This document shows, one piece after another, positions 36,094 through 46,300 of a stretch of DNA of 64,000 nt (its first letter is position 1; each line of letters begins with the position of its first letter). The stretch lies in assembly GCF_007994985.1 (NCBI RefSeq), contig NZ_VOQF01000001.1:1-64000 (forward strand), read 5' to 3'. The notes beneath the pieces were generated by a model. The model did no database searches, was not told where the DNA came from, and saw nothing but the letters and a program-made list of their open reading frames with translations. Both the position numbers and the translations under genes were made by a program. The stretch comes from Metabacillus litoralis (GTDB taxonomy: Bacteria; Bacillota; Bacilli; Bacillales; Bacillaceae).

Positions 36094-36126
36094 AAAGGAC
36101 CTAGTTAAGGTTGAACTAGATCCTTT
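36094..36126 (-). terminator. Attenuating hairpin between binding-protein and permease genes
   Basis: AAAGGACCTAGTT (36094-36106) pairs with AACTAGATCCTTT (36114-36126) with one wobble; the tail is T-rich (TCATTTT). Such partial terminators keep binding protein levels above permease levels. Confidence 0.7.
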
Positions 36127-36133
36127 ATGATTT

Positions 36134-37450
36134 TTACTTTATTTCCTTATCAGGAAGTTTTGCTTCAACTTCATCTTTTAACTTACTTATTGCTTCATCA
36201 GTCCCAACATCTGGATCCGAATTTAAGAGATTAAGAATTAAGTTTGTCGCGTCCTTCACAACGGAATCACTAGCAGATATTTTTGGTACTTCTAATTCAG
36301 GAACAATTTCCTCCATCCAAAACTTACCAACATCTTGATTGTTGAAGAACGGATCTTCTGATGAAACGAATTCTGGATCATCATACACTGATTTCAGAGG
36401 GATATAAAAATTCACTAGCTTACTAGCTTCTGCACCTTCTTTTGTTAATAACAACCAATTCATAAATGTCCAAGCGAGATCTTTTTCTTTACTATCCTTT
36501 GAAATTCCAAATACAGTACCTCCCCAAGAATAAGCATTTCCAGGAGGTTTCATTAACCCCCATCTTCCTTCTCCATCCTTATCATTAGGCTTAATAACGT
36601 ATTGTGGAGCCCAGTTTGCTGCAGGGAAGAAGATATGTTTTCCATCTGCAAAGCTAGCGTTCCATTGAGGTGACCACAACTCTAACTTGTCAACGATTCC
36701 AGCATCTCTTACTTTTACAACATTATCTATTACTTCTCGCATTTTTCCTGATACATCAACTACTTCTCCATCCATAAGTGGTTTTTGACTTTGAGCTGTG
36801 AAAATTTCATTTAGTTCTCCTAAACTTGAAAACATGTAAACTTCCCCACCGCTTTTAACTTGTACTTCTTTCCCTTTTTCTATAAAATCATCAATAGATT
36901 GAAACATTGCTTCTAATTCTTTTGGATCATCTGTACCAAAATATTCTTTTGCTAAATCTCTTCTATAAGCTAAACCACCAGGTGTTAAAGATTGTTCAAG
37001 TGCTATCACTTCACCTTTTGGACTTGTTGTTAATTCATCTAAATAATCGAAAACTAGTGATTTATCAAATTTGTAAGGCTCTGCCTCAAGATTTTCCCAA
37101 ATATCAAGTTCGAAAATTTTCCCTCGATAGTTTCGTTCACCCCATAAGATATCAGGTAATTCCCCTCCTGATGCTAAGGTTGTTTGAACTTTTTGAAGAT
37201 AATCCTCAGCAGCAACATTTGTTAATTCAATCTTAATGTCTGGATAAACCTTGTTAAATTCTTTACTAACAACTTCAATGTAGTTTGTATCCCATCCCCA
37301 CATGGTAATCGTACCTTTTAGCTCATCACCATCTGTTTCACTTTGTGACTGACTGTTTGTTTCATTTGATCCATTACACCCTACTATTAAACTTATTAAT
37401 AGTAAAAATGTTGTAAAAGCGAACCAATTTCTCCTCATTTTCTTTTGCAT
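36134..37450 (-). CDS. Extracellular sugar-binding lipoprotein (family 1 solute-binding protein)
   Basis: 438 aa from ATG 37450 (GGGGGAGAG ribosome site). The N-terminus MQKKMRRNWFAFTTFLLLIS continues LIVGC, a type II lipobox, so it is lipid-anchored outside the membrane. The mature part has the SBP_1 hallmark GTITMWGWDTNYIEVVSKEF and ...YPDIKIELTNVAAEDYLQKVQ. It captures an oligosaccharide for the MalF/MalG-type permeases downstream. A cre-like site lies 42-55 nt upstream. Intact. Confidence 0.94.
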   Translation of the reverse strand: MQKKMRRNWFAFTTFLLLISLIVGCNGSNETNSQSQSETDGDELKGTITMWGWDTNYIEVVSKEFNKVYPDIKIELTNVAAEDYLQKVQTTLASGGELPDILWGERNYRGKIFELDIWENLEAEPYKFDKSLVFDYLDELTTSPKGEVIALEQSLTPGGLAYRRDLAKEYFGTDDPKELEAMFQSIDDFIEKGKEVQVKSGGEVYMFSSLGELNEIFTAQSQKPLMDGEVVDVSGKMREVIDNVVKVRDAGIVDKLELWSPQWNASFADGKHIFFPAANWAPQYVIKPNDKDGEGRWGLMKPPGNAYSWGGTVFGISKDSKEKDLAWTFMNWLLLTKEGAEASKLVNFYIPLKSVYDDPEFVSSEDPFFNNQDVGKFWMEEIVPELEVPKISASDSVVKDATNLILNLLNSDPDVGTDEAISKLKDEVEAKLPDKEIK

Positions 37451-37491
37451 ACTCTCTCCCCCTTTTATCTTACAAACCGATATTACCAATT

Positions 37492-37505
37492 TGTATACGC
37501 TTTCA
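37492..37505. promoter_or_regulatory. CcpA cre-like site upstream of the binding-protein gene
   Basis: TGTATACGCTTTCA fits the cre consensus TGWAANCGNTNWCA with one mismatch. It lies between the histidine kinase stop and the binding-protein start, so it likely mediates carbon-catabolite repression of the transporter operon. Confidence 0.65.
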
Positions 37506-37523
37506 AAACATAACAATTCGGTT

Positions 37524-39269
37524 TTATTGTATAAAATCTGGAGAATTCAATGGAATTTTTATCGTGATTTTCGTGCCTATTCCTTCGACGCTATCAATGT
37601 AGAATGCTGATCTATTATCATATAAACTTAATATACGAGCCTTAACATTAGATAACCCTATGCTTCTCATATTAGAGAAAGATTGGTTTGAAGTTTGACC
37701 TAATTTTACTTCTTCTAACCGTTTTGAAGACATCCCCACTCCATCATCACTTACGATTAAGTGTAAAAAATGATCTATCAAAAAGATCTCAATACATACT
37801 GTTCCGAATTCTTCATTGGGAATGATGCCATGAAATAAGGCGTTCTCAACTAATGGCTGAAGAATTGTTCTTGGTACATTCAACCCCAATATTTTTTTAT
37901 CAACTTGCCATTTTACTCCAAACCGTTTTGGATATCGGTAATTTTGAATAACAAGATAGTTTTTCAAATTATTTATTTCCTCTTCAACGGGGATAAGATA
38001 TCCACCTTCGCCATACTTTACTGTATCCTGTAAAAGACTAATGAAAGATTTTGTTATTTTTACAATATCTTCATTTTCTTGTTTTTGAGCAAGATAGATG
38101 ACTGTATTTAACGTATTATAAATAAAATGAGGATTTATTTGTGATATTAGTAAATCCATGTGTAATTTCTGTTTTATTTTCTCATCTTCAATTGAACGAT
38201 CAATATACTTTTGAAGCTCTTTCACCATATAGTTAAAACCTTCTCCTAAAACCTCAAACTCATCACCACTTTTAATATTTACAGAAGTCTCCAGCTTACC
38301 TTTTGAAACTTCTTTCATCGCTGTAGTTAACATAGAAATTGGCTTTGATAGATTTAGAATCATTGGAGTTAAAACAATCATAATCAACATAATATTGAGA
38401 ATAGTTACACCCGCTATAAAGTAATAAACGAAATTTACTTTCTTTAATATTTCTTCTTTTTGATTAACTGAAACAATTTTCCAATCATCTTCCATATTAG
38501 GGTTGATAATGAATATTTTCTCTTTATTTTCAACGACATTTATTTTTTGACTTTGTTCTCTAATAATAGAGTCTATTTTTTTATCGTAATCCTTATTTTT
38601 ATATAACGATAATGAATTTTGTGAGTCAAAAAGATAGAAAATATTATCACTCGTTTCATCTATCAGAAGATTTGAAAGATGACTAGTATCAATATTCACA
38701 ATAAGATACTTTAGTTTACTATCTGGATTTAAAATAGGGTTAAATTTCACAATGTAGCTAATCACTTTGTTTTCTTGTTGGTTGTTTGTAAGTAAATGTT
38801 CTTCTGAAAAACCACCATTCACTTCCCTTTTCAAAAAAGCTGTGAACCACTTTTCCTTTAGCGTATTTATATAATAATCATTTTGGATTGATCTTGATGA
38901 TATAACGTTTCCATCTTTACCGACCAAAATAATACTGTCAAGATAATCTTTAAGTAGTAAATAGCTTTTTAGTTCATTAGATAACCAATCTTCATTTTGA
39001 ATTTTTTCATACATACTTTTAGCAGAATAAAGTGTATTGATTTTGTCTTGAATTTCATTATCAACCAATATATATTGAGAAAATTGCTTAATATCATTTT
39101 GGAACGATTGTATACTTTCTGCTTTTTCTTCTAATTTTGCACTTTCGTCTTTCTTCACCTGTTCAGTAAAAATTTTATTGAAATAGGAATAAGTGAAAAT
39201 TCCACATAATAATAATGAAGATGAAATGATAATAGCAATAACAAATAAAATCTTCGTTTTTATCTTCAT
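37524..39269 (-). CDS. Sensor histidine kinase, YesM type
   Basis: 581 aa. An N-terminal membrane helix (ILFVIAIIISSSLLLCGIF), a large extracytoplasmic sensor (about residues 30-260), a second helix (FIAGVTILNIMLIMIVL), HAMP (MKEVSKGKLETSVNIKSGDE), His_kinase core with the phosphoacceptor in LLISQINPHFIYNTLN, and HATPase ending SDDGVGMSSKRL...GIGTKITIKIPL. The family senses sugars or oligosaccharides together with the cognate AraC-type response regulator. ATG overlaps the regulator stop by 4 nt. Confidence 0.94.
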   Translation of the reverse strand: MKIKTKILFVIAIIISSSLLLCGIFTYSYFNKIFTEQVKKDESAKLEEKAESIQSFQNDIKQFSQYILVDNEIQDKINTLYSAKSMYEKIQNEDWLSNELKSYLLLKDYLDSIILVGKDGNVISSRSIQNDYYINTLKEKWFTAFLKREVNGGFSEEHLLTNNQQENKVISYIVKFNPILNPDSKLKYLIVNIDTSHLSNLLIDETSDNIFYLFDSQNSLSLYKNKDYDKKIDSIIREQSQKINVVENKEKIFIINPNMEDDWKIVSVNQKEEILKKVNFVYYFIAGVTILNIMLIMIVLTPMILNLSKPISMLTTAMKEVSKGKLETSVNIKSGDEFEVLGEGFNYMVKELQKYIDRSIEDEKIKQKLHMDLLISQINPHFIYNTLNTVIYLAQKQENEDIVKITKSFISLLQDTVKYGEGGYLIPVEEEINNLKNYLVIQNYRYPKRFGVKWQVDKKILGLNVPRTILQPLVENALFHGIIPNEEFGTVCIEIFLIDHFLHLIVSDDGVGMSSKRLEEVKLGQTSNQSFSNMRSIGLSNVKARILSLYDNRSAFYIDSVEGIGTKITIKIPLNSPDFIQ

Positions 39270-40798
39270 CGTTTTTTATTCAGACTTTCTTTATATTCCT
39301 TTGGAGTTGCACCAGTCATTTTTTTAAAAACTAAACTAAAATATTGACTTGTTTTATAACCAATCATTTCACCAATTTCATATATTTTATACTCTTCTTT
39401 TTGTAAAAGTTTCTTCGATTGCTCAATGCGATACCAAGTTAAATAATCTAAAATTGTATTGCCCGTTTCTTTTTTAAAGATATGGCGAAGGTGATCTCCG
39501 CTAATTGAAAGCTTTTCACCGATTTCATTCATTGTAAAATCTCTTTGATAGTTTTCATGAATATACCTTAACGTTAATTCAACTTTAGTAGAGTAATTGA
39601 TTTCGTCTTTAGTAGATGTTATTTTTCTATATTCATCAATTATCCACTGCATAATATCTTTTAAATTAAATAGCTCATCAGCATGTAGTTCATTTCTTAC
39701 ATCAGTATCCAAATAGCTTGGTAAATGGTGTTGATTTCTTAAATTCTCTAACAAGCTTATTAATTCCTTACATAGAAATCTTAGTGTAACGGGGTGGAAG
39801 TTCAATTTCACTAACTCAAATGCGTCTTGTACCATTTGAACAAAATCATCGTTATGTTCATTTATACATCTGGCAATTTCTCTACAGTTTTCTTGTATAT
39901 CAAGATCTGAAACAATTAAATTCTGTAAATTTAATATTGACCCTTTATCAAACAACACAAGTGCTGATGATTTCTCTTCACATTGAGCATAGATTTCGGT
40001 CAATTGTTCTATGTTCTTAAATAATGGAGAAATGAAGATTGACACAGAAACGCCTGAATTCACAAATTCTCTTTGTAGTTTTAAGGCTATATGATAGAAG
40101 ATTTTCCAGTTTTCTCCCTCAGTAGATTTTTTCCTAGTACTGCAAAGTAATACTGCTTTTTCTTTATCAATTGGAATGACTTCAACAAACTCTACCTCCT
40201 CTGAGTTTTCCTTTATACATTCAAGATTCAGACGTTGGAATTTACTATTCCTCTCTATTCTTTCATCAAAAATTGGGTAAGGTCGATCTACCTTAAGATA
40301 AAACATACAATAATTTCCTTTATTTCCTTTCTGATAAAATTTGTTGATACCAGTTTTATGACCAAAAAACAATAAATCTCTAATACTCTGACTTTTTACT
40401 GATCTAGCTATTTCTTCCTCTCCTACCAATTCTTCGTGTATCTTTCTAAGTTCCTTAGCTAGATTTAATTTATTCATCTCATGTTTGAGCAGGAAATGAG
40501 AAATACCTATATTTATTGCTTTTTTTGCATATTCAAAATCTCTGTGAGAGGTAAGCAAGACAATTTTCATGTTCGGATTTAGCGCCAGTATCTTTTCACT
40601 AAGACTAAGACCATCAACAACAGGCATTCTTATATCCATAAAGATCACTTGAGGATAAGTTGATCGAACAAGTTCCATCGCTTTTTTTGCTGAAAGAGCT
40701 TCTCCTATAATTTCAAAGCCTAGTTCTTCCCAGTTTAAAAGGATTTTTAGATGCTCAATCGCCAATATCTCATCATCAACAATCATTACTTTTATCAT
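39266..40798 (-). CDS. Response regulator with AraC-type DNA-binding domain, YesN type
   Basis: 510 aa. Receiver domain: MIVDDE (acidic pocket), phosphoacceptor Asp about 55 in VIFMDIRMPVVDG, Lys in SHFLLKHEM. A long middle part links to a C-terminal AraC helix-turn-helix: HENYQRDFTMNEIGEKLSIS and YKTSQYFSLVFKKMTGATPKEYK. AAAGGGGG ribosome site. With the adjacent kinase it probably activates the sugar importer and glycosidase genes around it (inference). Confidence 0.94.
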   Translation of the reverse strand: MIKVMIVDDEILAIEHLKILLNWEELGFEIIGEALSAKKAMELVRSTYPQVIFMDIRMPVVDGLSLSEKILALNPNMKIVLLTSHRDFEYAKKAINIGISHFLLKHEMNKLNLAKELRKIHEELVGEEEIARSVKSQSIRDLLFFGHKTGINKFYQKGNKGNYCMFYLKVDRPYPIFDERIERNSKFQRLNLECIKENSEEVEFVEVIPIDKEKAVLLCSTRKKSTEGENWKIFYHIALKLQREFVNSGVSVSIFISPLFKNIEQLTEIYAQCEEKSSALVLFDKGSILNLQNLIVSDLDIQENCREIARCINEHNDDFVQMVQDAFELVKLNFHPVTLRFLCKELISLLENLRNQHHLPSYLDTDVRNELHADELFNLKDIMQWIIDEYRKITSTKDEINYSTKVELTLRYIHENYQRDFTMNEIGEKLSISGDHLRHIFKKETGNTILDYLTWYRIEQSKKLLQKEEYKIYEIGEMIGYKTSQYFSLVFKKMTGATPKEYKESLNKKR

Positions 40799-40839
40799 GT
40801 TGTACCCCCTTTTATATGAAGTTATGAAATTAGGTATTT

Positions 40840-40874
40840 AAAAAAAGCTAATTGTTTAATATAAACATTAGCTT
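40840..40874 (-). terminator. Terminator of the GH35 gene
   Basis: AAGCTAATTGTTT (40845-40857) pairs with AAACATTAGCTT (40863-40874) with one bulge; minus-strand tail has T6 or more. Confidence 0.85.
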
Positions 40875-40895
40875 CAGAAGAAAGTTTCTAGTTGT

Positions 40896-43229
40896 TTATT
40901 CTATTTCGAGCTCTATCTCACATATTGCGGTTGCTTTTATTGATTTAATTTCAGAGGTATTATGATTAATTTCTGTCCTAGCTGCCATTGGTGAATCTGA
41001 TTTAACATAACTTCCCTCTTTTAACGGTGAAACATAAAGGTACATTCCCTTTTCGATTAGTTCTTGCTGATATTGTTTCAGTCCTAATTGCCAGACTTCG
41101 TTATTGGAAAAGTTATCATGAATTAATTTCCCATCAATAAACGCATATCCAATATCTCCAATATAATCTATGTTAAGAAGCGGTTCTTTAACTGAGTTAA
41201 AGAACTCTGGTGAAAAGTCAATTTTCGCTTTTGAATGACCAACCTTCTTAATATCTATTTCTAGCTTATTTGTATTAGTAGAAATATAGTACTCATCAAA
41301 GAACCCATCATTTTCTTGCTTTTTTATTTCTCTTCCCTGGTATAGTAATTTCTTCTTTAAAGGTGGAAAAAACATTAATTCTATTTTTTTTTGTTCATTA
41401 CTATACTCCAACTTTAATTTGTTATCCTTTAATAAAACAGTGCTATCTGTTATCACAATTTGATGTTGATTATCTAGTGTATATCTCCAAAAATTCAGAC
41501 TTTGTTTATCTGATAAAGTGACAATATGAATGTTGGTTCCTGAATGCAGTGTTATATCACTAACATGAGTTTCTACTATAGGATCTAGCTTAATTATTAC
41601 TTCATCTCCCCAAATAACATCACCATCATTTCTTTCAATATTCTGTATAGCTTCTCGACGGAAGCAATATTCCGCTTTCATGCCTTTTGGAGTAAAGAAA
41701 AAGTAGTAACTTTCACCATTATGTTCAATTTTCGTGATTAATTGAGTTGTGGAGTACTTTAAAGTTGTTCCATCCATAATCAAATTAAATGGGAGAACAC
41801 AACTTGTATTTTTTGCGATTGATAGTCCTTCACTTTTAGGTAGATTGATGGTTTCATGGTTAAGTTGAATAGAAATAGAAATATCTTGTTTGTACTTCAT
41901 TTCAACATGATCTTGATAATTATTAATAAATAGAAAACCTGAATCTTTATGAGCTCTGACAGCATAACGCAAAGACTCAGTATCAGTTGGATCAATACGA
42001 TCACTCATCTCAGGTAGGATGGTTTGTGATTTACTAAACTCTTTTTCAAAGGTTGTTAAAAAGTAATGCAACCGCTTCAGTCTTTTATATGATTCTCTAA
42101 TCTGTCCAAATTCTCCTATGGGAGCTTGATAGTCATAGGAAATTTTAGGTGTCGCATTTTCATTTAAGAAGTATTTTCCTACTGGATTTGAACCACCATG
42201 AAATACATAATAGCCAATGAAATTACACCCACCTGCAAGCTTTACATTAGCCATTGCATCAACACTTTCATATGGTAATGTAAATCGATACTGATAAAAA
42301 TTAGTCATACCTGCTCCCATTTCACAGCAAGCATAAGGTAGATCTTCAGCACGGTAGGTTGGGGTAAACCCATAATTTTCTTTTTCATTATTATGAAAAT
42401 CTCTATAAATAAACTCCGGTGTAGCTGGATGTTCTTTCACATCTCCATAAAATATCCATGGCCAAAAAGCATATCCTCCCCATAGAGGAAGTACTTCATC
42501 AGAAGGTGCGGATGCTCCTCCCCATCCAGTACAAGTATAAAGTGGAGTCTTAATATTAGCCTCTATGGCTAGCTTTTTTAATGTTAATATATGTGAATCT
42601 CCATCCCTACCGGCAGGAAGCCATTCATTACTTGTTCCAGCTGTTATTTCCCATGGTGCACCTGCATGTTCATATTCGTTTTCAAGCTGGGTACCTATAA
42701 TTGGACCATTGTCTTTAAATAATAAACCATTCACTTGTTTTCCAATTTCTTGATAAAAGTTTTTAACAAATCCCAAATACTCTATATCATTTGAGCGCAG
42801 ATCAAATGGTCGTCCGAAAAGCCAATCTGGTAAACCACCATTTCTTACCTCACCGTGTGCAAATGGTCCAATTCTTAAGATCACATAAAGTTCATGCTTC
42901 GCACAAATTTCAACAAACTTTCTTACGTTTCTATTTTCTGTCCACAGAAAAATACCCTGTTCTTCTTCATGATGATTCCAAAAGATGTAGGTTGCGATTA
43001 TATTTACACCTCCCATTTTCATTTTTATCAGCTCATCTTCCCATCTTGTATGATGATACCGACTAAAGTGAAATTCACCACAAATTCCTAGAAATGGCTG
43101 ATTATTTTTCTCCATAAAATAGTTTGTGAAACTAATTCTGTCTCCGCTTAAGTTTATTCCTCCAAGTTTGGTTTTGGCAGGATAAATATTCTTCTGAGGA
43201 TTTTTGACGTTAATAGTATATTTCTTCAT
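40896..43229 (-). CDS. Glycoside hydrolase family 35 beta-galactosidase
   Basis: 777 aa. TIM-barrel residues show the GH35 pattern: GICGEFHFSRYHHTRWEDEL, then YIFWNHHEEEQGIF and RIGPFAHGEVRNGGLPDWL. The acid/base is Glu185 in GTQLENEY and the probable nucleophile Glu303 in YACCEMGAGM. No signal peptide, so it acts on imported oligosaccharides in the cytoplasm. It lies 77 nt after the DUF5107 gene, with a hairpin between, and before the two-component genes. The C-terminal half is beta-rich as in bacterial GH35 enzymes. Intact. Confidence 0.93.
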   Translation of the reverse strand: MKKYTINVKNPQKNIYPAKTKLGGINLSGDRISFTNYFMEKNNQPFLGICGEFHFSRYHHTRWEDELIKMKMGGVNIIATYIFWNHHEEEQGIFLWTENRNVRKFVEICAKHELYVILRIGPFAHGEVRNGGLPDWLFGRPFDLRSNDIEYLGFVKNFYQEIGKQVNGLLFKDNGPIIGTQLENEYEHAGAPWEITAGTSNEWLPAGRDGDSHILTLKKLAIEANIKTPLYTCTGWGGASAPSDEVLPLWGGYAFWPWIFYGDVKEHPATPEFIYRDFHNNEKENYGFTPTYRAEDLPYACCEMGAGMTNFYQYRFTLPYESVDAMANVKLAGGCNFIGYYVFHGGSNPVGKYFLNENATPKISYDYQAPIGEFGQIRESYKRLKRLHYFLTTFEKEFSKSQTILPEMSDRIDPTDTESLRYAVRAHKDSGFLFINNYQDHVEMKYKQDISISIQLNHETINLPKSEGLSIAKNTSCVLPFNLIMDGTTLKYSTTQLITKIEHNGESYYFFFTPKGMKAEYCFRREAIQNIERNDGDVIWGDEVIIKLDPIVETHVSDITLHSGTNIHIVTLSDKQSLNFWRYTLDNQHQIVITDSTVLLKDNKLKLEYSNEQKKIELMFFPPLKKKLLYQGREIKKQENDGFFDEYYISTNTNKLEIDIKKVGHSKAKIDFSPEFFNSVKEPLLNIDYIGDIGYAFIDGKLIHDNFSNNEVWQLGLKQYQQELIEKGMYLYVSPLKEGSYVKSDSPMAARTEINHNTSEIKSIKATAICEIELEIE

Positions 43230-43261
43230 TCACTCATCATCTCCCGACTATATATAAAGAA

Positions 43262-43298
43262 ATAGTTGTGAAGCAGCGTTTTAAACCTTCACAACTAT
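43262..43298 (-). terminator. Hairpin between the DUF5107 and GH35 genes
   Basis: ATAGTTGTGAAG (43262-43273) pairs perfectly with CTTCACAACTAT (43287-43298), 9 nt after the DUF5107 stop, followed on the minus strand by TTTCTTTATATATA. Likely an intrinsic terminator or attenuator. Confidence 0.65.
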
Positions 43299-43306
43299 GA
43301 TTCTTT

Positions 43307-46300
43307 TTAGCTCGTTATCATATTGACCTTTTTATGAGTTATAGCACCTTGATGATTTGAATCTAGACTCAACACTATGTTTAACTCATCTATTGCTTGT
43401 TGATGTTTGTTTAATCCAATTAACCCAAGTGCTCTCATGTAACGACAGTGAATTTCGTTGCGTTTTTTTAGATCATCATTAAATACTAGAAAATCTGGAA
43501 GAGAAACCGCAAAATAATCAATTTTCGGAACATCAAATATATGTTTTTCTCCATAATCTATTAACTTATTAAATCGTTTCTTTGAGTCTTTGAAGCTCTT
43601 CAATTTCTGTAGAGCTAATCCTTGGTAGAAAATCATTTCCGGTGGTTGATCATTGTAATAAAGTGCACTTGCGGGTTCATCAAACCCTTCGGACGCAATC
43701 GTAAAACATTCAATTGCATGACTTTCATCCTTTAAACCTTCATAGGCACAACCCAGGTAATAGTACACATTATTATCCTGTGTACCCTCAAGTTTGCCTT
43801 CACCTAGATTTTCAGGATAGGTAAGTGCCTTTTTAAAGGTATTTAAAGCGTTTACATATGACTTTTTATGAAGATAGTGCTTTCCAAGTTCGATATGGGA
43901 ATACACATATTGCTCTGTGACCTTTCCTTCTCCTCCTTCCCATGGATGAAAAATTCGTGTTTTCAGTGACTGGATTGTTTTTTCATAATAACCTAAGCAG
44001 TTTTGAAGTGTTAAATATTCAATATACAAATCGTCTCTTGATTCGACTAAAGGCAATTTGTTCGTTAAAAAATGGAATCTTTTATCTGGTGAGTATCCCA
44101 ATTTCTTGTGTAACTGATCATATTCATACAATACCCTTGCATCAGATTGATCACAATCAAATGCTGTTTGTAAAGAAATCAGTGCACCATGTTCATCTTG
44201 TAAATGGTTATAGTAAGCAAGAGCTAGATTTCGATGAACTGTTGCAAAACTAGGTTCTATTTCCCTTGAGGTTTCCCATAACTTAATTGCTTCTTTATAT
44301 CTTTTTTTATCATAAAGTAAATTACCTAAATAGTAACAGGCCTTGCTATCTTCTGGATTCGCTGCAATCGCATCTTCTAGTACAATTAACTCAAATAAAC
44401 TATTTGGGAAACAATAATCTGAAGAAGCCTGGTTACCTATACGTCTATAATACTGTGCTTGATCATGCTGCTTTAATTTGGAATACAAATAACCTATCGT
44501 ATAGTGAATAATTGGATATTCTTTATTTGTGTTTTCTCGTAACAATTGACTTAAAATTTGTATACCTTCTTCATATCTTCCACATTCTTCATAATCAGCA
44601 GCAAGATGTAAATAATTTTGAGGATCATATCTCATAAAAGCTTCTAATTCAGACACGATAGAATGAGCAGTTAATGTATTTCCCAATTCTAAATGAATGA
44701 AATAAAGTTCATAATAAGCTCCAAAATCAGCAATATCCATTGTTATTGTTTCTTCGGCAAATTGTTTTGCTTCTTGTAATCGACCGATGTTGCGTAGAAT
44801 GATTGTTTTTAGGTGACGCACTTTATAATTTCTACTATTTTTAACTAAGGCTTTTTCTATAAATTCTAATGCTTGATCATACAATCCTTTTGTTGAAGCA
44901 ATTTGTGCTAAAGAAAAATACCCACTTTCTTGATAGTGTGCTGACCATACAGATTTATAAAATGCTCGATATGCTTCATCTAATTTCCCTTGTAACTTGA
45001 GTGATAGACCCAGTTGATAGTAGGCTTCACTGTCGTATGGATTAGGATTTCTCCAAGTTAATAACTTAATTGCATTTCTGAAGTATTCTTCACTTTTCTT
45101 GAACAATCCTCTACGCAATAGTAATGTTCCATATGCCACGTTTATTCTGATATTATTTGGTTCTCTTTTCAATCCTTCTAAGTAGTATTCATCAGGATCC
45201 AGTGTTGCATGTCTGTATTGTTCTAAGTGTAATCCGGCAAGATATAATTCCTCTGTTGTTTTTAGGTCATGTGGAGAGGGTAATGGTTTTGCGGGTTCCG
45301 GTATTTCTTCTATTTGTTTTTTGGGTGGTTGATAGGAAACTAATATTTTCTCCCTTGCATCTTTTACAGATAAAAATAAATTGTGTTCTAGTTCACTTTC
45401 ATCAACTTTAATATTTATCTTATATGTGTGGTTTGGAGACAAGTTTATTTTTTCATTTAAGTAAGAGTGCTTTTTACCCTTTAATTCGACAATAGCATCA
45501 GTATAATCTGATGTAGCATATACGCTAATACAAGCTTCATTTAGTAGAGAATCTACTTCTAGATTCACAGCAGCATGTTTTGTGGCATTTTTCACCATTC
45601 CAATATGTTTATAAGGCATAAAATATTGTGTAAATGTTTTTTCTTCGTAAGGCTGTAACCAAGTAAAATCCGGTTGATTATCAGTAAATACCCCTGTCAT
45701 CAACTCTATATATGGACCATCTTCATCTGTTAATTGTCGGTCCCATGCTTTTCCAAAATCTCCATTACCCCATGTCCATTGTTTTTTTCCAGGAGAAATA
45801 TGGTGATCTGCTACATGAAGTAAGCCTGCTTGCAAATTATGATCATAACCCCCGACAAAATCGTAATCAGATTTGTAAGCCATATAAGAAGTGGGAACAG
45901 GAATATTTTTATAACGCGAAATATCTACACCTTCTGAATAATCCATCTTATAATAAGTGCCAGTGGCGATTGGAAAGCGTGATACATCTCTTTTACCATG
46001 ATCAAAAACAGCATGAACATCTGGGGGAAAAACAGATTGTGTGTGATCATTTACCGCTACGGCTGGATTTGCCCACCAAAGAAATGTTTGAGGCAAAGAT
46101 GTACGATTATATAACTGTGCCTTGATTTCTAAATATGCTTTATCAGGATGTAGGATAAAACCTGCCGTCACTTTTGTACCGTACATCCGATCGATTTCAC
46201 TTACCCATACAGTAGCACTTCCATCATCATTTTCAGTTACTTTGTATTCAACTGGTCCAAATGTATTTGGACGGTGATGCTGTGGCCAGTTAAACTCTAT

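Noticed and set aside
36134-37516. Longer solute-binding protein starting at 37516
   Set aside because: Signal peptide and ribosome site place the start at 37450; the extension overlaps the cre-like site.
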